The notes below the pieces were generated by a model. That model had not been told where the DNA came from, did no database searches, and was given only the letters and a program-made list of their open reading frames with translations. The translations under genes were made by a program, and so were the position numbers. Below, one piece after another: positions 8,382-16,774 of a stretch of 64,000 bases of DNA. Source of the DNA: Methylophilus glucosoxydans (GTDB taxonomy: Bacteria > Pseudomonadota > Gammaproteobacteria > Burkholderiales > Methylophilaceae); contig NZ_JBHTJW010000002.1 in the NCBI RefSeq assembly GCF_042676145.1, forward strand, positions 1,364,001-1,428,000. Reading direction: 5' to 3'. The first letter of the stretch is position 1; each line of letters starts with the position of its first letter.

Positions 8382-8724
8382 AAGAGAATAAGCAAACTTA
8401 TAAAATGCTTGAAAAGAACTACGTGGCCGTTCTATTATATCCTAGCCCGATATAAACAGTATTCGTATGCTCATGGGGCAAGGTGCATGTAGATCTACCT
8501 TTTGCTGGCAACTTCTCAAAGCCATCTTTGGGTTCAATTAGTAAATCTGACACTCTTTAATATTAAGCCTCAACCTTGGTTACACACCATACACATCAGC
8601 TGGATTGTTTGGCACTTCGTTTTCCGCGAGAAAATTGAGGTTACTGTTTAGGAAAACGGCAAACCAAACTTGAATGGAGTGGGTGTTGGCCCTAATTAAC
8701 TGGGACCAATAACTCAAACTGTTT
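8382..8724. other. Intergenic region without recognised gene
   Basis: About 340 bases between the unknown gene and eptA. No ORF, tRNA, strong terminator hairpin or IS end was recognised. It marks the change from the very AT-rich recombinase segment to cargo of more typical composition and may be an old junction. Confidence 0.4.
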
Positions 8725-10413
8725 TTAGCTTGAAGCGCCCTTATCATCTACTGCAATTGCATCATGGTCTAATGAGTCATGCAGATGTCTAGCTGCTTCC
8801 ACGTACGGCGTACACATACTTGAACGGAAGTCATACGCCACCAACAAAGAGCAAAATACATCATCATGGCTTAGCGCCAAGCTTTTATGTTGCCTTAAGT
8901 GACTTTCCGGGAAAGCAGATGAGTTTCCTGTCCAAACTATCAATGGCACTCTGGTTTGCTCTTTTGGCGCAATCATCACTGGAGCCGCGTGCAGATACAT
9001 TCCATATTCACCAAGAGACTCTCCATGGTCTGCGATATACAACATTCCAACATCATAATTTTCTTCATAGGGTTTCAAGAATTTGATAACCTCTGACAAG
9101 AAATAATCCGTATAAAGAATTGCATTGTCGTAGGAGTTGTCTATCTCTTGTTTCGTACAGTCTTTAAGCTCTTTGGATTTACAAACCGGGCTAAATTTTT
9201 CAAAGCTAGCTGGGTATCTCCTGAAGTATTCTGGACCATGATTGCCCATTTGATGCAATACGATGAGGACGTCTTTATCGCCTTTGGATTGGATGTGCTT
9301 ATCAAGACCGTCCAACATGCCAACGTCCCGACATTCTGGATCGCAAATTGGATTCAATGTGGTTGACTGGAAGTTTTGGTATTTAACTCTCAAAGCAACG
9401 CCTTTGGAGTCTGAGTTGTTGTCTCTCCACAAAACGTCAATGCCATTTCTGGCGAGCACATCAATGACATTCTCTTGATTTAATGCTGCCTGTTTATCGT
9501 AATTCTTCTTACCAAGAGAAGAAAACATACACGGCACTGAAACACTTGTAGAAGTCCCGCAAGAGGAAACGTTATCAAAACTGATCACATTGGCGTTTGC
9601 GAGGTTGGGATTGGTAATACGTTGATAACCATTCAGCGAGAACCTGTCAAACCGAGCTGTTTCGCCAACCACCATAATAATCAGCTTATGTTTATTACTG
9701 GTAGAGGTAGTCTTTACTGCGTCTCCAGCAATGGTTTTGAGCACTGTATTGCGTGCCTCATAGACCTTGGCTTCTTGACTCAAGTAGTTGTAGGCAGAGT
9801 AAATTGAGTAAGTCGGGTTTGCATAAAATCTGACAATTTTATGCTCTCTAATGAATGACGCGTAACCAGCAGTGAATGGTAAAACAACCATGATGGCTGT
9901 TAATCCAAGTGCGGAAATCGCTTTTAGTCTACCTTTAAGTTCTTGTTTGAGTGATGCACTCTTTGGAAAGAACTTTATGACCAAGTAGGCTGGAATCAAG
10001 CCAAGCGCAACGAATCTGAACAATAGCTCGAAGCTGAGCAATCCCTGCATTTCTTTGAGGTCAGTTTGCGCTACGTTATCCATCATTGTGTGATCAATAA
10101 CCACACCAAAGCTATCCATAAAGTAAGCGTTAGTGGAAGCGACGATGATCAATGCGGCTAAAACCCATCTTGCTGGTCTGCCTATGCTTAGAATCTGAAA
10201 GACGATAGCGATTGTAGCAAAGAAGAAAATTACCAGAGAAACTAAGAATGGTAGGTTATGGAAACTTAACGGATAAGTTTTCAGCAGGTTTTGACAAAAG
10301 GAAAGGTTGCCAGTGACCATGATGAATAATGAAATCGCAAATATCCACCTGGTTTGTGTTTCTGGTACAGAAAAGTATTTTCCAATCCCTGTTTTGAAAG
10401 TACTTATGAGCAT
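8725..10413 (-). CDS. eptA: EptA/MCR-family lipid A phosphoethanolamine transferase
   Basis: A 562-residue inner-membrane enzyme. About five N-terminal transmembrane helices (to about residue 185) are followed by a periplasmic alkaline-phosphatase-like domain. Visible metal and nucleophile motifs are VVGETAR, SCGTSTSVSVPC with the nucleophile Thr287, and ADHGESLGE. Several Cys pairs match the disulfides of the family. It would move phosphoethanolamine from phosphatidylethanolamine to lipid A, lowering surface negative charge and polymyxin binding. The ATG at 10413 begins MLISTFKTG. A partial Fur-box-like GATAATCATTA lies just upstream on its strand (within 10427-10440); significance is uncertain. 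It is a single gene, not in an operon. Lipid A as acceptor is inferred from the family. Confidence 0.88.
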   Translation of the reverse strand: MLISTFKTGIGKYFSVPETQTRWIFAISLFIMVTGNLSFCQNLLKTYPLSFHNLPFLVSLVIFFFATIAIVFQILSIGRPARWVLAALIIVASTNAYFMDSFGVVIDHTMMDNVAQTDLKEMQGLLSFELLFRFVALGLIPAYLVIKFFPKSASLKQELKGRLKAISALGLTAIMVVLPFTAGYASFIREHKIVRFYANPTYSIYSAYNYLSQEAKVYEARNTVLKTIAGDAVKTTSTSNKHKLIIMVVGETARFDRFSLNGYQRITNPNLANANVISFDNVSSCGTSTSVSVPCMFSSLGKKNYDKQAALNQENVIDVLARNGIDVLWRDNNSDSKGVALRVKYQNFQSTTLNPICDPECRDVGMLDGLDKHIQSKGDKDVLIVLHQMGNHGPEYFRRYPASFEKFSPVCKSKELKDCTKQEIDNSYDNAILYTDYFLSEVIKFLKPYEENYDVGMLYIADHGESLGEYGMYLHAAPVMIAPKEQTRVPLIVWTGNSSAFPESHLRQHKSLALSHDDVFCSLLVAYDFRSSMCTPYVEAARHLHDSLDHDAIAVDDKGASS

Positions 10414-10676
10414 TGTATGTATCTTCTAATGATTATCGTTCCCAATAAGCAATTCGGATGCCATTTTTTAACCCATTGATTTTAAGTATTTATTCCATTT
10501 TTTATATTGCATATTATGCATTTTTTGCAGAAGGACGATCCTGAGACTGCAAACTCTGCAGATTTAACATCATTGAGGTAGAGACTCCACGCATTACCCC
10601 TCAATTGGATTCTCGTACATTTGGTTACACTGAAAAAATTGACTAATCAATAAGTTATTGTTAGATTTAAAAAAGC

Positions 10677-11042
10677 ATGTATCAAATTTTCAGAAAGTTT
10701 ATGGTTTTTCTTGCGCTGATCTCAGTGATGAGTTCATCAGTGTGGGCTTTTTCGCCAGAAGTTTTGTTTGATGATGCAACGACGTCTCAAGCCGTGATGC
10801 AAGATGTGCACTTGATTAATAAGTCGCATGTTAATTCCATTTCGGATAATGAGAATGTGCCAATGCCGGAGCAGTTCTGTAATCATGCTTGCCATATCTC
10901 TGCACATATGACGGCCATTGAAACCAGTGAAATTATTAATTCACTACCAGAATTAGATACAACGATTTTCAAAATCGAATCTAAAGATCAATTCACCAAT
11001 CCTGTTCTGAAAAGTCTCTACCGACCTCCTGCGCTCGCTTAA
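10677..11042 (+). CDS. CzcI-like small periplasmic protein of metal efflux operon
   Basis: A 121-residue secreted protein. The signal peptide is about residues 1-24 (MYQIFRKFMVFLALISVMSSSVWA). A metal-ligand-like C-N-H-A-C-H cluster lies near residue 65, and the C-terminus ends in LYRPPALA, as in CzcI-type proteins that precede czcCBA. It starts at ATG 10677 and lies 66 bases before the czcC-like gene, with a hairpin between. CzcI-like proteins are thought to modulate expression of the efflux genes, so a periplasmic metal-sensing or buffering role is inferred. The resemblance is in layout and motifs only. Confidence 0.62.
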   Translation: MYQIFRKFMVFLALISVMSSSVWAFSPEVLFDDATTSQAVMQDVHLINKSHVNSISDNENVPMPEQFCNHACHISAHMTAIETSEIINSLPELDTTIFKIESKDQFTNPVLKSLYRPPALA

Positions 11043-11053
11043 TCAATTTTTCT

Positions 11054-11078
11054 AAGATGCCGATTTATTCGGCGTCTT
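11054..11078 (+). terminator. Intercistronic hairpin before czcC
   Basis: AAGATGCCGA (11054-11063) pairs with TCGGCGTCTT (11069-11078) through a 5-base loop, with one wobble pair. No T-run follows, so it is more likely an attenuator or mRNA-stability hairpin that lowers czcCBA expression relative to the czcI-like gene than a full terminator. Confidence 0.5.
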
Positions 11079-11108
11079 GATCATTGATCTAACGAGAGAG
11101 GTCTTACC

Positions 11109-12386
11109 GTGTTTGAATCATCTTTTAGAAGATGGCTATTGGTTTCAATAGCTTTCTTGTCAGCCCCATCTATACAGGCTGAACCATTAACACTGGACGC
11201 AGCTTGGAATATCGCTGCCCAGAACAACCCAGATCTGAAGCGCTTGATCGCCAACCAGAGTATTCCTGCCGGCGAATTCCAGGACGCATCCGGTCCACTT
11301 TATTACAACCCAACACTGAGTTTGGAAGCCAGAACGCGCCGAATTGCGCAAACAGGTGGTTCAGACCCATATCGCGGCGAGTATGGTATTGGTGTTTCAC
11401 AAACCTTTGAGATTGCAGGCCAACAAGGCTTCCGTAGACAAGCGGCCGAAGAAAGCAAAACGGCCATTAGTCAGGATATCGCTGAAGAGTACCGGCTCTT
11501 GCATGCACAATTAGAAGAGCAGTTCATTAACGTGCTTGCCGTACAAAAGCGTATAGACGTTGAAAAGCGCATTCTCAAACTCATCGAGCAGAACACCTCA
11601 CTCTCACGTAAGCGAGTTAGTGCCGGCGAGGATAGTTTGCTTGATGGCAATCTGGCCATCGTGGACGCAGAACGTGCAAGAAATCAGCTAATCTCCCTCA
11701 ATGAGCAACTATTGCGTGCCAGAACTCAACTGGCTGCAACACTACAGCTTAATGCAAATGACTTTCCTGAAGTCATGGGCGAGTTAACGCCAAATCAAAC
11801 GCAATATACGCTGCAAGATCTTTTCAATAAGCTAGATACACGGCCAGGCATCCAGGCACTTACCAGTAAAGAGGCTTCTGCACGTTCTCGTTTAGAACTG
11901 CAAAAGAGCATGCGTTACCCAGACTTAACAGTCAGTCTGATCAATACGACCGAGGCCAGCCTGGCAGGTAGCGACAATATCTCTTCCATTGGTGTATCTA
12001 TGCCTTTGCCTATTTTCCGCCGAAATGCAGCAGGTATTGGTCGGGCGTCGGCTGAACTCACTCAATCTGAAATCAATCGTGCCTCTGGCACTCGTAATGC
12101 AAAAGCGACTGTAGAGGCGGCATGGCTGCGGCGTGAAAACATCAAAGACCGTGTCAGACGTTTGGATAGCGAGGTATATCCAAAGCTCGAAGAGAATCTG
12201 AATCTATCTAAATTAGCGTTTGAAAACGGTGAAATTGGTCTGCCTCAGTTGTTAATTGTTCAAAGACAAGTTGTTGATGCACAGCGGGACATTATTGACG
12301 CTCAGAGGGAGCTTCGTCTTGTGCAGATTGAACTGGAATATATCTCTGGCTGGTTATCCCCTATCGCTGCGGCCAATCAAAACTAG
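11109..12386 (+). CDS. czcC: CzcC-type outer-membrane factor (TolC family)
   Basis: A 425-residue protein with a signal peptide (about 1-24, ending SAPSIQA) and two TolC-like repeats of long alpha-helices, e.g. LTLDAAWNIAAQNNPDLKRL at the start and SKLAFENGEIGLPQLLIVQR near the end. It forms the outer-membrane channel of a tripartite heavy-metal RND pump with the next two genes. The GTG start at 11109 follows GAGAGAGGT. It ends 9 bases before the adaptor gene, so the three are one operon. The export path runs from periplasm or cytoplasm to the outside. Metal specificity cannot be read from this gene. Confidence 0.85.
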   Translation: MFESSFRRWLLVSIAFLSAPSIQAEPLTLDAAWNIAAQNNPDLKRLIANQSIPAGEFQDASGPLYYNPTLSLEARTRRIAQTGGSDPYRGEYGIGVSQTFEIAGQQGFRRQAAEESKTAISQDIAEEYRLLHAQLEEQFINVLAVQKRIDVEKRILKLIEQNTSLSRKRVSAGEDSLLDGNLAIVDAERARNQLISLNEQLLRARTQLAATLQLNANDFPEVMGELTPNQTQYTLQDLFNKLDTRPGIQALTSKEASARSRLELQKSMRYPDLTVSLINTTEASLAGSDNISSIGVSMPLPIFRRNAAGIGRASAELTQSEINRASGTRNAKATVEAAWLRRENIKDRVRRLDSEVYPKLEENLNLSKLAFENGEIGLPQLLIVQRQVVDAQRDIIDAQRELRLVQIELEYISGWLSPIAAANQN

Positions 12387-12395
12387 GAAATAAAA

Positions 12396-13577
12396 ATGCT
12401 AAAGTTCTTCAAAAATTTATACGTCGTAGCGCTGGCATGCTCAGTCATCATTTTCTTTATACTTTTAAGCGGGTGCAGCTCGAAAAGCAACCAAGCTGAA
12501 GGAGCAAAAACAGAACCTTCAACAGTTGCCACAGAGGCCAAGACTGACGAAGACTTAATCAAACTGAGCAACTCAGAGATTCAGCAAAGCGGTGTCACTA
12601 TTGCTAAAGTCACCAAACAACCCATACAGGATCAACTCAGTTTTACGGCTAATATTCTGGCCAATCAGAACAAGCTGGCGCACGTGACGCCCCGTATTGA
12701 AGGCAAGCTGTCTAAAGTCATTGCCAATCTTGGGGATCATGTCAAAACAGGCCAGACTCTGGCTGAAATTGACAGTATCCAGATGGGTGAAGCGCGTGCC
12801 CAATTCAGAAGCTCTAAAACTGATCTAGCGCTCGCCCAAGCAAACTTCGACCGTATATCCAAGCTGTATGAGGATAAGGTTGTTCCACAAAAGCAATTTA
12901 TCGAATCACAGTCAGCATTGGAGCGAGCTAAATCGGCACTTTATGCAGATTCCGAAAGATTGAGAATGTATGGCGGGCTGGGGCAGCCGAGTGGTTCTAC
13001 TTACGTCTTGAAAGCACCATTCAACGGCATTGTGATTGAGAAAAATGCGGTCATTGGTGAGTTGGCTAATCCAGCAGATACTATCTTCACGATTGCCGAT
13101 ATGTCCACTGTCTGGATTGATGCTGATGTCCCCGAGCGAGACTTGCAATATCTTGAGGTTGGCAAAACAGCGAGTGTAACCGTGACCGCTTATCCTGATG
13201 AGGTCTTTACCGGTAAAGTAAGTTATCTATCCAGTGTCGTAGACAAAACCACGCGTACGGTGAAGGCACGTATCGAGCTCCCAAATGCAGATCAAAAACT
13301 CCGCATTGATATGTTCGCCAAAGTTGTTCTGAATCATTCTGGTACCAAGGAAGTTCTGGTCGCGCCTAATACTTCCGTTGTGATGGTCCAGGGCATACCC
13401 AATGTTTACGTTAGCGTGGAAGGTGGTTTCAAAGCAAGGGCGGTCGAACTTGGTGCTCGATATAACGAGTACGTCGAAATTAAGACAGGGCTGACTGAGG
13501 ATGAAAGTATCGTTCAGACCGGTGTATACGCACTTAAAGCTCGGCAACTCAAATCACAAATCAGTGATGAGCACTAG
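12396..13577 (+). CDS. czcB: CzcB-type RND periplasmic adaptor lipoprotein
   Basis: A 393-residue membrane-fusion protein. The N-terminal signal ends in a lipobox (LLSGCSS, lipid-modified Cys about 27). It has split lipoyl/barrel-sandwich halves (IEGKLSKVIANLGDHVKTGQTLAEI and LKAPFNGIVIEKNAVIGELANP), a helical hairpin between them, and a beta-barrel (WIDADVPERDLQYL). It links the RND pump to the outer-membrane channel. It lies 9 bases after czcC and 9 before czcA. Length is usual for the family without the extra metal-binding C-terminal domain of some CzcB/CusB proteins. Confidence 0.86.
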   Translation: MLKFFKNLYVVALACSVIIFFILLSGCSSKSNQAEGAKTEPSTVATEAKTDEDLIKLSNSEIQQSGVTIAKVTKQPIQDQLSFTANILANQNKLAHVTPRIEGKLSKVIANLGDHVKTGQTLAEIDSIQMGEARAQFRSSKTDLALAQANFDRISKLYEDKVVPQKQFIESQSALERAKSALYADSERLRMYGGLGQPSGSTYVLKAPFNGIVIEKNAVIGELANPADTIFTIADMSTVWIDADVPERDLQYLEVGKTASVTVTAYPDEVFTGKVSYLSSVVDKTTRTVKARIELPNADQKLRIDMFAKVVLNHSGTKEVLVAPNTSVVMVQGIPNVYVSVEGGFKARAVELGARYNEYVEIKTGLTEDESIVQTGVYALKARQLKSQISDEH

Positions 13578-13586
13578 GAGAACAGC

Positions 13587-16500
13587 ATGTTGAATTGGAT
13601 ATTAGATGCTGCTCTTAAATACAAGCTGCTGGTCATTCTGGCATTTGTGGTCGTGGTTTTTTTCGGTGCAAAGGCATGGCAGGAAGTCCCTTTAGATGCT
13701 TTCCCGGATGTGACCCCTGTACAGGTAAACGTATATACAGAATCTCCCGGTCTTGCTTCTGAAGATGTTGAAAAACTCATTACCTTCCCGGTAGAGAGTT
13801 CACTGGCAGGCCTCAAAGGCATTGAGGAAATTCGTTCAGTGTCATTGTTTGGATTGTCGTATGTCAGTGTGTATTTTTCTGACACCACAGATATCCAACA
13901 GGCACGTTTCTTGGTGGGTGAGAAACTTGCTGACGCCCGCTCCAGAATGCCGGCAGGATATGGCGAACCAACGCTAGGACCTAACACTTCTGGGCTAGGC
14001 CAGGTACTTTGGTACACCTTGAAGTCTGACAAGCAATCCACCATGGATCTGCGCACATTGCATGACTGGAATGTGCGTATGGTGATGCGGACCGTCCCTG
14101 GCGTAGATGACATCACTTCCTGGGGTGGTAATGAAAAGCAATTTCAGGTGCAAATTGATCCGCAAAAGCTATTCAAATATGGCCTGACATTTTCTGAAGT
14201 CATTGAGCGCTTAGTCGCTAATAACCATCAAGTCGGAGGACAGTATGTCAACATAGGCCAAGAGCAGTTCTTGGTTCGAGGTTTAGGGCTCGTGAAGAAT
14301 AGCCGTGACATTCAGCGTATTGTTGTCTCTGAAAATCAAGGGACCCCAGTCTATGTAGAAAATATTGCCAAAGTCGTTGAAGGCGCAGGCCCTCGTTTCG
14401 GTGCTGTCACGCAAGATGGCAAAGAGGTCGTGATGGGAATGGTGCTTGCCAGGATTGGTGAGAATGCTCAACAAGTTGTTGACGCCGCTAAAGAGAAGCT
14501 GAATCTGGTTAAGGCCACCTTGCCTAAAGGCGTGACGCTGGAAACGGTTTATGATCGCACCGCGATTATCGACAAAGCCATTCGTATGGCAGACCGTGCC
14601 ATGATTGAAGGCGCATTACTAGTGATTGCCGTGTTATTCATGCTGCTTGGCGAAGTCCGCTCCGCTCTGGTCGTGGTTGTCGCCATTCCTATGGGTCGTC
14701 TGATTGCTTTTATCTTTATGGAGAAATATGGCATCTCAGCAAATTTGATGTCATTAGGCGGCCTCATCATTGGCTTGGGTATGACCATTGATGGGCCGTT
14801 AGTACTTGTTGAGAATTGCTTCAGGCGCCTGGCGCACTTCGCTGGTCAGAAGGTGGATAGATCCAGAATCGTACTGGATGCTTCACGTGAGGTGATCAAT
14901 CCCATCACTTTCGGTGTACTGATCATTACCGTTGTTTTCCTGCCTATATTTTCCTTGACTGGCTTGGAAGGGAAGCTGTTTAAGCCGCTCGCCATCAATA
15001 TGACTTTCGCCATGATTGGCTCAATGATTCTGACGCTTACACTGATCCCGGTGTTGTGCTCTCTGGCATTGAAACCAAAAGAGGAGAGAGACCCTTGGCT
15101 GATACGCTTGATAAAGCCGAAGTATGTCTCACTGTTAAAGTGGTGTTTGTCACATAAAAAATTAGTCGTCGGCTCAACTGGTATTGCCTTCATAGCCGCG
15201 TTAGCGATGTTTCCATTCTTGGGTAAAGAGTTTATGCCTAACCTACAGGAGCAAGACATCCTTTTTAGAGTGACAGGTATTCCTTCCACATCGCTTGAGC
15301 AGTCTATTTCGGTCTCTGACCGTGTGGCCAAAAGCCTGAAGAAAATGCCTCAGGTGCAAAGCAGCCTGGCGATGATTGGGCGTGCCGAGAAAGGTGAAAC
15401 CGCTGATGTGAACTACATGGAAATTCTGGTGCATTTAAAACCTGTAGACGCATGGCCAGAACAAATCACTTATGGCGATCTCGCACAGCAGCTCCAGGAG
15501 CAAGTTGAGAAAGATGTACCTGAAGCTGTCATTTCAGCATCACAACCTATCCAGTCGCGTGTAGAAGAGCTGATTTCAGGGGTAAGGGCGACATTATCAG
15601 CTAAAGTCTATGGCGAAGATCTTGCAACCATTGATCGCATCGCTAACCAAGTAAGAGCAGTGGTCTCCAAGGTTAACGGCGTCACTGATTTGGCTTTGGA
15701 GGCCAATATAGGCAAACCTCAACTCATTATTAATGTTGATCGTGAGGCCATTGCTCGTTATGGCATCAATGCTGATGACGTACTCCAGGTCGTGCAATCC
15801 GGGATTGGTGGCAAGCCAGTCTCTACCTTGATTGATGGTGTTAAACGATTTGCCATACAAGTATGGCTGCAGCCTGAGTATCGCAGCGATATCAGAGCGA
15901 TTAACGATATTCCTATCTCTACAGCTCAAGGTGCATTGATTCCGCTGTCGCAAGTAGCAAGTGTCGATGTGGAGGAAGGCTACTCATTCGTCAGGCGTGA
16001 GCAATTGCAACGTTACGCCGTCATCCAAATGGATGTTCAAGGGCGTGATATTGATGGTTTCGTTAAAGAAGCCCAGGTCGCGATCGAACAGCAAGTAAAA
16101 CTGCCAAGTGGATACTGGATTCAATGGGGCGGTGCATTTGAGAACCAGCAAAGAGCCATGACTAAGCTGGCAATTATTGTGCCGCTCACGATTGGCTTGA
16201 TATTCGTGCTGCTATATACAGCCTTCCATTCACTCCGTTATGCCGGGCTGATTATTGCCAACGTACCTTTTGCAGCTATCGGCGGAATTTTCTCGCTGGC
16301 GATTGCCGGGCAGTACCTTTCAGTGCCTGCGGCGATTGGATTCATCGCCGTATTCGGGGTTGCCATGCTGAACGGTATTGTTTTGGTGGAGTTTATCAAC
16401 GGGTTGCGTGAAGAAGGTAAAACCGTAGATGAAGCTGTACTGGAAGGTACAACCCTCCGACTAAGGCCGGTGATGATGACAGCGATGGTTGAGATTTTCG

Positions 16501-16676
16501 GTCTAATTCCATTCCTACTGGCAACCGGTGTGGGCTCAGAAATCCTCAGACCACTTGCTGTTGTAGTCATCGGAGGTCTGTTAACAGCCACTGCATTAAC
16601 TCTGGTTTTCCTGCCAGTTGCATACGACTGGATGGAAACAAGAAGGGAGCTCAACGAAGCCAAAATCACCAATTGA
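13587..16676 (+). CDS. czcA: CzcA-type heavy-metal RND efflux pump
   Basis: A 1029-residue inner-membrane proton antiporter of the HME-RND family. TM1 is at the N-terminus (LLVILAFVVVVFFGAKAWQEVPLDAFPDV), large periplasmic loops follow TM1 and TM7, and TM4 carries the proton-relay-like segment GLGMTIDGPLVLVENCFRR. That segment keeps the Asp-Gly but differs from the DFG-type of CzcA and the DA-type of CusA, so the metal cannot be assigned with confidence. Neighbouring Zn/Cd- and Cu-type ATPases allow either divalent cations or Cu(I). Start ATG 13587 with AGGAG upstream. A wobble hairpin at 16707-16731 follows the gene. Confidence 0.87.
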   Translation: MLNWILDAALKYKLLVILAFVVVVFFGAKAWQEVPLDAFPDVTPVQVNVYTESPGLASEDVEKLITFPVESSLAGLKGIEEIRSVSLFGLSYVSVYFSDTTDIQQARFLVGEKLADARSRMPAGYGEPTLGPNTSGLGQVLWYTLKSDKQSTMDLRTLHDWNVRMVMRTVPGVDDITSWGGNEKQFQVQIDPQKLFKYGLTFSEVIERLVANNHQVGGQYVNIGQEQFLVRGLGLVKNSRDIQRIVVSENQGTPVYVENIAKVVEGAGPRFGAVTQDGKEVVMGMVLARIGENAQQVVDAAKEKLNLVKATLPKGVTLETVYDRTAIIDKAIRMADRAMIEGALLVIAVLFMLLGEVRSALVVVVAIPMGRLIAFIFMEKYGISANLMSLGGLIIGLGMTIDGPLVLVENCFRRLAHFAGQKVDRSRIVLDASREVINPITFGVLIITVVFLPIFSLTGLEGKLFKPLAINMTFAMIGSMILTLTLIPVLCSLALKPKEERDPWLIRLIKPKYVSLLKWCLSHKKLVVGSTGIAFIAALAMFPFLGKEFMPNLQEQDILFRVTGIPSTSLEQSISVSDRVAKSLKKMPQVQSSLAMIGRAEKGETADVNYMEILVHLKPVDAWPEQITYGDLAQQLQEQVEKDVPEAVISASQPIQSRVEELISGVRATLSAKVYGEDLATIDRIANQVRAVVSKVNGVTDLALEANIGKPQLIINVDREAIARYGINADDVLQVVQSGIGGKPVSTLIDGVKRFAIQVWLQPEYRSDIRAINDIPISTAQGALIPLSQVASVDVEEGYSFVRREQLQRYAVIQMDVQGRDIDGFVKEAQVAIEQQVKLPSGYWIQWGGAFENQQRAMTKLAIIVPLTIGLIFVLLYTAFHSLRYAGLIIANVPFAAIGGIFSLAIAGQYLSVPAAIGFIAVFGVAMLNGIVLVEFINGLREEGKTVDEAVLEGTTLRLRPVMMTAMVEIFGLIPFLLATGVGSEILRPLAVVVIGGLLTATALTLVFLPVAYDWMETRRELNEAKITN

Positions 16677-16706
16677 TTTGGAGTTTTGGTTAATCAATCG
16701 CTTGTG

Positions 16707-16731
16707 CCAGGTTGCCGTTTGGGCAGCCTGG
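16707..16731 (+). terminator. Hairpin after czcA
   Basis: CCAGGTTGCC and GGCAGCCTGG form a 10-base stem with one T-G pair and a short loop. It is followed by TAATCTT without a T-run, so it is a partial terminator or mRNA-stabilising end between the RND genes and the P-type ATPase. Confidence 0.45.
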
Positions 16732-16774
16732 TAATCTTAAACACATGTTTCATGATTCCATCTAGGAGAACATC

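Noticed and set aside
10427..10440. Possible Fur box before eptA
   Set aside because: Only about half of the consensus is visible and it lies very close to the start codon; not strong enough to call as a feature.
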